This document shows positions 1 through 5,149 of a DNA stretch of 6,163 nt, piece by piece; the stretch's first letter is position 1, and the number at the start of each line of letters is the position of its first letter. The stretch is from contig CAIXSC010000011.1 in the NCBI GenBank assembly GCA_903921945.1, positions 1-6,163 of the forward strand. Direction: 5' to 3'. Source of the stretch: an uncultured Planctomycetaceae bacterium (lineage in GTDB: Bacteria; Planctomycetota; Planctomycetia; Pirellulales; Pirellulaceae). Made by a program: the position numbers and the translations under genes. The notes beneath the pieces are model-generated. The model was not told where the DNA came from and ran no database searches. It saw only the letters and a list, made by a program, of their open reading frames with translations.

Positions 1-21
1 CAGTTGTCAGTTGTCAGTTTG
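1..21. repeat. Short heptameric tandem repeat (CAGTTGT), left edge
   Basis: Two perfect copies of CAGTTGT lie at 1-7 and 8-14, followed by CAGTT plus diverged bases, so the 7-bp period is exact over positions 1-19. The tract starts at the first base of the window and may extend to the left. It resembles the short tandemly repeated heptamers known from intergenic DNA of cyanobacteria and some other bacteria, but that family assignment is only an analogy. A second heptameric tract of different sequence lies at 228-310. Confidence 0.7.
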
Positions 22-138
22 GGGGAAGGGCTTTTTGCGGATGCTCAACGGCTGCATGGGATGTGTGGCTCGTTGACGCACGTTGGTCGCGGGGCGAGCT
101 TGTTTAGCGTAAATGGGAGACCGCGCGGGACGTTGACG

Positions 139-172
139 CCGGAGCATCCGACTCCAGATCGGAATGCTCCGG
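139..172. repeat. Large imperfect hairpin (inverted repeat)
   Basis: The left arm is CCGGAGCATCCGA (139-151) and the right arm is TCGGAATGCTCCGG (159-172). They pair over 13 bp with a single extra A bulged in the right arm and a 7-nt loop, CTCCAGA. The element lies about 140 nt beyond the stop codon of the minus-strand hydrolase gene. It has no run of T on either side, so it is more like a REP-type palindrome or an RNA-processing stem than a standard Rho-independent terminator. Function is unknown. Confidence 0.75.
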
Positions 173-227
173 GAAGCAATGATGTGGGCCACCACGCACT
201 CGTGGGCGGCTGCTGGCAAATGAACTG

Positions 228-310
228 CCAGCCACCAGCCACCGACGATCAGCCACCAACGACCAGTCACGGACGACCAGCCACCAGCCACCATCGACCA
301 GTCACCAGCC
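228..310. repeat. Degenerate heptameric tandem repeat (CCAGCCA family)
   Basis: Twelve consecutive 7-bp units can be read in register from 228 (the last spans 305-311, touching the hydrolase stop codon). CCAGCCA occurs exactly at 228, 235, 277 and 284, and CCAGTCA at 263 and 298. TCAGCCA is at 249. A CCNNCGA-like subtype (CCGACGA, CCAACGA, CCATCGA, plus CGGACGA) is at 242, 256, 291 and 270. Units of the two subtypes are interspersed. On the minus strand, the transcription direction of the adjacent gene, the tract reads as G/T-rich TGGCTGG and TGACTGG repeats directly after the stop codon. Confidence 0.85.
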
Positions 311-1123
311 CTAGCTGCCCATCAGTTTCGCGACGTGGGCTTCGATCGAGTCGGCCCAGATCTTGTAGCCGGCGGGGCTAAGGTGCAGCAGATCGGGCAT
401 GATTTCCTTCGAAAGCGAGCCATCTGTGCCGAGGAACTTCGGGCCGATGTCCAGGAAGAAGACGTGCTTGTCGTCGGCCAGCGGCGCGACGAGCGCATTC
501 GTCTTCACGTTCACTTGGCGGCGAGCGTCTTTGTCATCGGCGCCGCGGGGGAAGACGGCCAGCACCAGGATCTTGGTTTCAGGCAACTTGCTTCGCAGCT
601 TCGCAACGATCGCCTTGATGCCGTCGGCGATCTCCTCGGGCGTGTTGGTGCCCGAGTTATTGGTGCCGATCATCAGCACGGCAGCCTTGGGTTGGATGCC
701 GTCGATGTTGCCGTTGTCGAGTCGCCAGAGGACGTGCTGCGTGCGATCGCCGCCAATGCCCAGATTCACGGCGTTCCGTTTCGCGTAACGTTCCGCCCAA
801 ACCGCCTTGCCCGCGCCTTCCCAGCCTTGCGTGATCGAATCGCCGATGAATAATAGATCGGCGTTTCCTTGTTTGACTCGTGTGTTGAAGCTCTCGTGCC
901 GCTTCATCCAATTGCCTTCACGCGGCTCGGGCTTGATGGCGGAATGAAGCTTGGTTTCGGCTTTGGCCTCCGTCTTCGTGGCGGCCTCTTGCGCGGCAAC
1001 TCGCGCGGCGACGAAGGTGAGCGCCGAAAGCATGGCGAAGCCGAAAACCAACCGGGTGGCGAGCGAACGGCGAGCACCCAAGGCAACAGCCGTGGTAAAA
1101 GTGGCGACGGACGAGCAACGCAT
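311..1123 (-). CDS. Secreted SGNH/GDSL hydrolase, PAF-acetylhydrolase IB-like
   Basis: This is a probable extracytoplasmic ester hydrolase (serine esterase or lipase fold); its substrate cannot be told from sequence. With ATG at 1123 it is 270 residues. The frame stays open upstream to a possible start at 1237, but ATG 1123 has a GGGAG Shine-Dalgarno 9 nt upstream and yields a signal-peptide-like N-terminus: an Arg-containing n-region, a hydrophobic stretch at about residues 30-42, then VAAQ at 42-45. SGNH blocks are all present: block I GDSITQGW with Ser96; block II GIGGDRTQHVLWRL, oxyanion Gly125; block III GTNN, Asn155; block V DLLH with Asp244 and His247. The GIGGD-HVLWRL and MIGTNN segments closely match the catalytic subunits of eukaryotic PAF acetylhydrolase IB, and the mature length of about 225 residues fits that family. 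It is divergent from the WD40-protein gene and stands alone on its strand here. An 'RRSL' in the signal region is only weakly Tat-like. Confidence 0.92.
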   Translation of the reverse strand: MRCSSVATFTTAVALGARRSLATRLVFGFAMLSALTFVAARVAAQEAATKTEAKAETKLHSAIKPEPREGNWMKRHESFNTRVKQGNADLLFIGDSITQGWEGAGKAVWAERYAKRNAVNLGIGGDRTQHVLWRLDNGNIDGIQPKAAVLMIGTNNSGTNTPEEIADGIKAIVAKLRSKLPETKILVLAVFPRGADDKDARRQVNVKTNALVAPLADDKHVFFLDIGPKFLGTDGSLSKEIMPDLLHLSPAGYKIWADSIEAHVAKLMGS

Positions 1124-1132
1124 CGAGGTGAA

Positions 1133-1137
1133 CTCCC
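1133..1137 (-). promoter_or_regulatory. Ribosome binding site of the SGNH hydrolase gene
   Basis: On the minus strand GGGAG stands 9 nt before the ATG at 1123. It decides for this start over the longer reading from 1237, whose extra 38 residues are Arg/Trp-rich and would precede the signal peptide. Confidence 0.6.
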
Positions 1138-1171
1138 ACAAGAGACCATGAAGAATCCGAGAAAACGCGAC

Positions 1172-1239
1172 TCGACCGGCACGATGAAACGTCCAACTGC
1201 TCCAACTCGTCCAACGGCGCCGGTCGATGCGAGGCATCG
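1172..1239. promoter_or_regulatory. Inverted repeats in the divergent intergenic region
   Basis: Two inverted repeats lie between the divergent genes. A perfect 9-bp pair, TCGACCGGC (1172-1180) and GCCGGTCGA (1219-1227), brackets 38 bp. A compact hairpin or operator-like palindrome, CGATGC-GAG-GCATCG, lies at 1225-1239 and shares bases with the right arm of the first, so the two structures are mutually exclusive as RNA. The bracketed segment contains three 9-bp units beginning TCCAAC (1192-1218). No convincing -35/-10 pair was found for either gene. A regulatory role is inference from position. Confidence 0.35.
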
Positions 1240-1272
1240 TAACGGGATTCCGCGAACCTGGCGAGCGTTCCT

Positions 1273-1279
1273 AGGGAGG
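1273..1279 (+). promoter_or_regulatory. Strong Shine-Dalgarno-like site with out-of-frame ATG
   Basis: AGGGAGG lies 10 nt before an ATG at 1290. That ATG opens a 120-codon frame (to 1652) that is out of register with the large gene starting at 1345 and has no recognisable product. The site may mark the transcribed leader, drive translation of a short upstream peptide overlapping the main gene, or be fortuitous. The main start at 1345 has only a modest GGGG at 1333-1336. Confidence 0.35.
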
Positions 1280-1344
1280 TCGCGTTATCATGCCCAGTAG
1301 ATCGGATTGGGTGGAATCAACGAGCGGGATTCGGGGCGACGTCT

Positions 1345-4269
1345 ATGAGTTGGATGTGCATGGTGCTGTTCTCCCAGGACACGCCGTTCGACACCGCGGC
1401 GTTTCTGCGGCATTTTCAAGCCGCTTGGCCGAACACGCTGATCCGAGCGGACGCATCCTCAGCCGACGGAGGTGGCGATGCGGACACAACCCATTCCTTC
1501 GATGTGGGCGACGGAAGTTTGGTGATCGGCCGGATGCCGGTCGCGATTCCGGATTTCGCGGTGAATGCCGAGCGACCTCCGATGTTTTGGCCGAAGGCTG
1601 CGGAGGAAGCCACGAAGCATCGCGTTCACTGGATTGTGACGGTGCCCGGTGAAAGCGGAAAGGCCGTGGGACGCGCGCGGTTGCTAACCCAGTCGGTACA
1701 CTCCCTGTTGGCCAGCCAACGAGGCGCCCTGGGCGTGACCTGGGGCAGCCACGCTCACATGGTTGGCTCCGCGATCTTTCAAACGATGGCGGCGGAAATC
1801 GGCAAAGGTGTCGACCCCTATCTACTGTGGGTCGATATCCAGTGCGGTTGGGCACCGCCGGGGCCTTCGTTCGGACTCTCGACCGGCTTCACGCATGGAC
1901 TGTCCGATTTCGAATTGAAAGATTTCGAGACGCTCAACGCCACCGAACCGCCCCGGGAACTGCACGGACGGCTGTTGGGGCTGATCGAGTACGTCATCAA
2001 ACGCGGCCCGGTGATTCGAAATGGCCAAACGATCGGACAGAGCGCGGAGGAACGGATCCGCGTGGTCGAATCGGCCTCGTCGTTCGGACAGGAAAACCGT
2101 GTTCTCCGATTGGATTATTCAGGCACAACCGGAAAGCCGTCGCCGGCGGTCGCGACGAAACCCACGTCGCCCGGCGGTCAGGCTGGTGGCGCCGCGGCGG
2201 CTACTGCGAAGGCGGACGATCCGTTGGGCTTAGCAGCGGGAGCCGGCTCCAACCACGGCTCCAGCACGCCGTTCGCCGGCCAGCCAGCGAATGTTTCCGC
2301 TGTCAGTCATCCGCAAGGGACAACTTCGAACAACGCGATCCCTTACGGCGCGAATCCCTACGGCGCGAGCCCCCACAACACGAATCCCCACGGTGCGAAT
2401 CCCTACGGCGCGAATCCTTACGGGGTAAGTCCATACGGGCCGGGAGCGGTGGGGCCACCTGGTCCGAGGATGTCCGTGTCGGCGATCATCGGATTCATCT
2501 TCGCCGTGATCTCGCCGTTCCTGTTTTGTTTGTGTTTCGTACAGGTTCCGTCGTCGATAATCGCGATCGTGTTGGGGCACCTCGCGTTGGTTCAGATCAA
2601 CCGCGGTCAGGGCCTGCTCTACGGCAAAGGACTGGCCATCGCGTCGCTCATCATCGGTTATCCGGTTCTTCTGGGGTCATTGGCCTTCTTTGCTTGGATT
2701 TTCGTCATCGCGCCGGCGACGCGTCCGGGGACGCCTCCTGGCTTCCCCAGCGGGATGCCGTTCGCCCGCAATCTGTTCGAAGAGGGCCAAGGCGCGAATG
2801 GCAATGGTTCGGAGATCGAACTCGATGAGCCGTCCAGCAATCCGAACGCCGGCGTGGTGCCGAGCGTGCCGAGCGTGCCCGGTGCCTCAACCGCTCCCTC
2901 GGTGCCGAACATTCCTGGCCAGCCGTCGAGCGAGCCATCGAAATCAGACACGGCTGGCACACCGGGTATGCCCGGCACGCCTAACACGCCCAGCATGCCC
3001 AATATGCCCGGCATGCCCAATATGCCCGGTATGCCCAATATGCCCAGCATGCCGAACAGGCCCGGCATGCCCAACAGGCCGCAGTTCCCCCGACCGAATT
3101 TCAATTTGCCGCCGGGCGTTCCCGATCCGTTCGGCGACTTGGGATCCCAGGGCGGCAATCCGGCTGGCAGGCCAGATTTCCCCGGATTTCCGGGCTTTCC
3201 GGGAATGCCAGGTGCTCCGGGGTTCCCGTCGCCCAGCGGTGGCAAGTCGACGCCGAAGACGAGCCCCGAGTCGAAACCGAGCGGTTCGGACGGTGGTACG
3301 ACGGACGGCCCGCCGACCTTCAATCCGTTCGCCCCGCTGCCGATTGATCCGGACACTGTGGTGGCAAGTTTTCCTGAGATAAGTTGGCCTGTGCGATCGC
3401 TGAGTTTTTCGGCCGATGGCAGCCGGCTCGCCGCCGGCCGCATCGATGCGGGCTTCACGGTTTTTGACATCGACAGTGGCAAGCCGGTGTTCCAACGCGA
3501 CCGGCTAGCCAGTCTCGGTTCGATCGTCGCGCTGGCTTGGTCACCCGACGGCAAGTATTTATTTACGGGCGGACAAACCGGCCAGCTTGTCTCGTGGGAA
3601 GTCGCCCAGGCGAACGCGAAACCACGAAACCATGCGGGCCACCCACGCACGGTCGGCTGCCTTGTCGTTGGTCCCGAGGCGCGGTTCATCATCTCGGCGG
3701 GCCATGATCGCAGCGTGACGTGGCAGCAACCGGACGCGCCGGAGAAAGCACGATCCGTGAAGCTGTCGGGCAGCGGTGACATCTTGGCGATCCGGCTCGG
3801 AACCCCACCCATCACGGCGATGGCGACCGACGGCAAGCAGATCTTCGAAATCAATCTCAAGACATCGGAAATCACGAAGACGATCGAGCTTGATCGGCGG
3901 CCCTGCCAAAGCGCCGACTTTTCCAGCGACGGAAACTGGGTCGCGGTCAGCGAGGGCCGGGAAGTCAAAGTTTATGAAGCGGCTACCGGCAAATCGAAGG
4001 TGACCATTCAGATCGGGAGCGACATCCAGTGGTGTGTGCGGTTCACGCCCGACAGCCAGCAATTGATCACGGGCGGCCGCGGCCAGTTTTACGCTTTCGA
4101 ACCGGCATCCGGTAAACGGATCGCTGGCATTTCGGTGGGCCAACCGCTGTATGTGCAGACGATGGCGATCGATCCGGAATCGCGGCGGGCGGCGGTCATT
4201 CCGGATTCAGCGGGACAGACGCTCCGCGTTTTCCGGTTGCCCACCACCGCGCCAAAATCGTCGCCGTAA
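1345..4269 (+). CDS. Membrane-anchored multidomain protein: DUF4261-like, DUF4190-like, WD40 propeller
   Basis: The function of this 974-residue protein is unknown. Residues 1-262 resemble DUF4261 (a domain of unknown function), ending in the typical GPVIRNGQTIG...E(E)RIRV...VLRLDY pattern. Residues about 265-375 are a low-complexity linker with seven PYGAN-type pentapeptides (333-367). Residues 376-457 form a DUF4190-like membrane unit: hydrophobic segments at about 378-401, 404-420 and 433-456, with the GKGLAIASLIIGY signature between the second and third. Residues 460-670 are a second disordered linker with fourteen [GNS]-[MTR]-P triplets (538-579) and five collagen-like G-X-P triplets (614-628). 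Residues 672-965 contain seven repeats of 41-44 residues beginning near 682, 726, 769, 812, 853, 894 and 935, with SxDG turns, consistent with a seven-bladed WD40 propeller closed by the strand at 672-678. No signal peptide is seen. If three membrane helices form, the two end domains sit on opposite sides of the membrane; if two, on the same side. ATG 1345 is the first start in frame; ATGs at 1354 and 1360 are alternatives. The 3' end overlaps the convergent transporter gene. Confidence 0.9.
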   Translation: MSWMCMVLFSQDTPFDTAAFLRHFQAAWPNTLIRADASSADGGGDADTTHSFDVGDGSLVIGRMPVAIPDFAVNAERPPMFWPKAAEEATKHRVHWIVTVPGESGKAVGRARLLTQSVHSLLASQRGALGVTWGSHAHMVGSAIFQTMAAEIGKGVDPYLLWVDIQCGWAPPGPSFGLSTGFTHGLSDFELKDFETLNATEPPRELHGRLLGLIEYVIKRGPVIRNGQTIGQSAEERIRVVESASSFGQENRVLRLDYSGTTGKPSPAVATKPTSPGGQAGGAAAATAKADDPLGLAAGAGSNHGSSTPFAGQPANVSAVSHPQGTTSNNAIPYGANPYGASPHNTNPHGANPYGANPYGVSPYGPGAVGPPGPRMSVSAIIGFIFAVISPFLFCLCFVQVPSSIIAIVLGHLALVQINRGQGLLYGKGLAIASLIIGYPVLLGSLAFFAWIFVIAPATRPGTPPGFPSGMPFARNLFEEGQGANGNGSEIELDEPSSNPNAGVVPSVPSVPGASTAPSVPNIPGQPSSEPSKSDTAGTPGMPGTPNTPSMPNMPGMPNMPGMPNMPSMPNRPGMPNRPQFPRPNFNLPPGVPDPFGDLGSQGGNPAGRPDFPGFPGFPGMPGAPGFPSPSGGKSTPKTSPESKPSGSDGGTTDGPPTFNPFAPLPIDPDTVVASFPEISWPVRSLSFSADGSRLAAGRIDAGFTVFDIDSGKPVFQRDRLASLGSIVALAWSPDGKYLFTGGQTGQLVSWEVAQANAKPRNHAGHPRTVGCLVVGPEARFIISAGHDRSVTWQQPDAPEKARSVKLSGSGDILAIRLGTPPITAMATDGKQIFEINLKTSEITKTIELDRRPCQSADFSSDGNWVAVSEGREVKVYEAATGKSKVTIQIGSDIQWCVRFTPDSQQLITGGRGQFYAFEPASGKRIAGISVGQPLYVQTMAIDPESRRAAVIPDSAGQTLRVFRLPTTAPKSSP
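2341..2445 (+). repeat. 15-bp in-frame tandem repeat (PYGAN pentapeptides)
   Basis: Seven consecutive 15-bp units encode PYGAN, PYGAS, PHNTN, PHGAN, PYGAN, PYGVS and PYGPG (residues 333-367). The units differ at several bases, so this is an older, diverged array. It sits directly before the DUF4190-like membrane segment and probably forms a flexible spacer. Confidence 0.85.
2956..3081 (+). repeat. 9-bp in-frame tandem repeat (G/N/S-M/T/R-P tripeptides)
   Basis: Fourteen 9-bp units run without interruption and encode GTP, GMP, GTP, NTP, SMP, NMP, GMP, NMP, GMP, NMP, SMP, NRP, GMP and NRP (residues 538-579). An 18-bp higher-order period (GMP-NMP) is visible in the middle. Every third residue is Pro and most second residues are Met, an unusual Met-rich extended linker between the membrane segment and the propeller. 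Confidence 0.85.
3184..3228 (+). repeat. Collagen-like G-X-P triplets
   Basis: Five uninterrupted triplets GFP, GFP, GMP, GAP and GFP (residues 614-628) lie in the second linker. The run is too short to form a stable collagen helix alone; it is better described as a Gly/Pro-rich spacer with collagen-like periodicity. Confidence 0.75.
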
Positions 4270-5149
4270 AGACACATCCGAAGGTGTACAACGCCGTCGG
4301 CACTGTGGCGGCTGGCTGATCCTTGAAGTACTGCAAGGCGAGCGACGTGCCGAGGCCGGCGTTCTGCATGCCAACCTCGATCGTCAATGCGCGGCGCATC
4401 GATTCGGGTTGGCCGATCGCGGCGGCCGCGAAGTAGCCGGCGACATATCCCAGCAGATTCACCGCCAGCAGCGGCACAAGCAATTCCAGCGAACCGGCCG
4501 CCAACCGTGTCCGATTGAGTGCCACGACGGTGGCGATGATCCACAGGATGACACAGTTCGCGACGATCGGTCCCAGACGCACTCCCCACCGCTCGCCCCA
4601 AGGTGTGAAGCGCGCGACAGCGTAGCCGCTCAGGACGGGCAGCACGACCTGCAAGAGCAAATCGATCGCGACCTGCATGCGATCCAGTGGAATCGACTGG
4701 CCGAGCGTGGCCGACAGCGTGAACGGCACGACGATCGGCGATAGCAGCGTCGACGCTGTCGTCAGGCTGACGCTGTAACTGGTATGGCCACGGGCGTTGA
4801 GCGTAATGACGTTCGACGCCATCGCGCCGGGAACGCAGCCGACGAGGATGATCCCGATTTGGTAGTCCGGCCCCAGGCCGCTCCATCGCGCCGCCGCCCA
4901 GCCGAGTAGCGGCATCACGGAATACTGAATCGCCGTGCCGAACAACACGTGCGGCCAACGTTTCACGACCTGACGCACCTCGTCCCGCGGCATCATCGTG
5001 CCGACCGCGAACATGGTGGCGGCCAGCAACCACGGAATGGCTCGCTTGCTGGCGACAAACGGATCGCCCGCCGCTCCAAAGATCTCTGGCCACCAAAACG
5101 CCACGCCGCAAATCGCCAACAGCCACGCCAGCAAATAACGTTCTAGCAC
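4196..5149 (-). CDS. BASS-family (bile acid:Na+ symporter-like) membrane transporter
   Basis: This is a probable secondary transporter of the inner membrane, likely sodium-coupled uptake of an organic anion; the substrate is not predictable. From GTG at 5149 it is 317 residues, normal for the family, with ten hydrophobic segments (about 5-20, 36-53, 65-89, 95-114, 125-145, 158-181, 193-211, 220-244, 253-275 and 281-303). Family motifs are clear: VGCVPGAMASNV with Ser112/Asn113, the SVSLTTASTLLSP segment (Ser126, Thr130), and EVGMQN with Glu258 and Gln262. By eye these match the sodium-site residues described for the Neisseria ASBT homologue. The frame is open to 5332, but GTG 5149 is preferred: AGGAAGGA lies 9 nt upstream and the protein then begins directly before the first helix. 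The start overlaps the stop of the upstream protease gene by 7 nt, which suggests translational coupling. The last 24 codons overlap the convergent WD40 gene, so there is no room for a terminator between them. Confidence 0.92.
   Translation of the reverse strand: MLERYLLAWLLAICGVAFWWPEIFGAAGDPFVASKRAIPWLLAATMFAVGTMMPRDEVRQVVKRWPHVLFGTAIQYSVMPLLGWAAARWSGLGPDYQIGIILVGCVPGAMASNVITLNARGHTSYSVSLTTASTLLSPIVVPFTLSATLGQSIPLDRMQVAIDLLLQVVLPVLSGYAVARFTPWGERWGVRLGPIVANCVILWIIATVVALNRTRLAAGSLELLVPLLAVNLLGYVAGYFAAAAIGQPESMRRALTIEVGMQNAGLGTSLALQYFKDQPAATVPTALYTFGCVFTATILARWWATGKRGASVPLNPE

Larger units (their letters stand above)
1..310. other. Intergenic region 3' of the SGNH hydrolase, no convincing gene
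   Basis: Open frames exist here on both strands, but none has a recognisable domain, a good ribosome binding site or sensible composition. They translate the heptamer repeats into His/Pro/Thr- or Trp/Gly-rich strings. Contents are a heptamer tract at 1-19, a large hairpin at 139-172, a weaker hairpin at 188-210 (CCACG-CACT-CGTGG core at 192-205), a 9-bp direct repeat CGTTGACGC at 71-79 and 131-139, and a second heptamer tract at 228-310. No T-tract follows the hairpins, so a classical intrinsic terminator for the hydrolase gene is not evident. Confidence 0.6.

Noticed and set aside
139..172. Rho-independent terminator for the hydrolase gene.
   Set aside because: No T-tract follows the stem on the relevant strand and it lies about 140 nt past the stop codon; kept as a hairpin of unknown role.
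228..310. Possible CRISPR array.
   Set aside because: Repeats are 7 bp, contiguous and degenerate, with no spacers.
4..381. Open frames over the left intergenic region on both strands.
   Set aside because: Their sequence is produced by the 7-bp repeats (His/Pro/Thr or Trp/Gly strings), and no Shine-Dalgarno or domain supports translation.
335..853. A 172-codon plus-strand frame opposite the hydrolase gene.
   Set aside because: Antisense shadow of a gene with complete SGNH catalytic blocks; no domain of its own.
1827..2828. A 333-codon plus-strand frame inside the large gene.
   Set aside because: Arg/Ser-rich out-of-frame reading of GC-rich coding DNA, no domain and no ribosome binding site; the other frame shows DUF4261-like and DUF4190-like signatures.
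2658..3968. A 436-codon open frame on the minus strand opposite the linker and propeller, encoding G-I-P/G-M-P-rich sequence.
   Set aside because: It is antisense to the repeat-rich linker; its collagen-like look comes from reading the Pro/Gly/Met repeats in reverse. It has no recognised domain and overlaps a well-supported gene.
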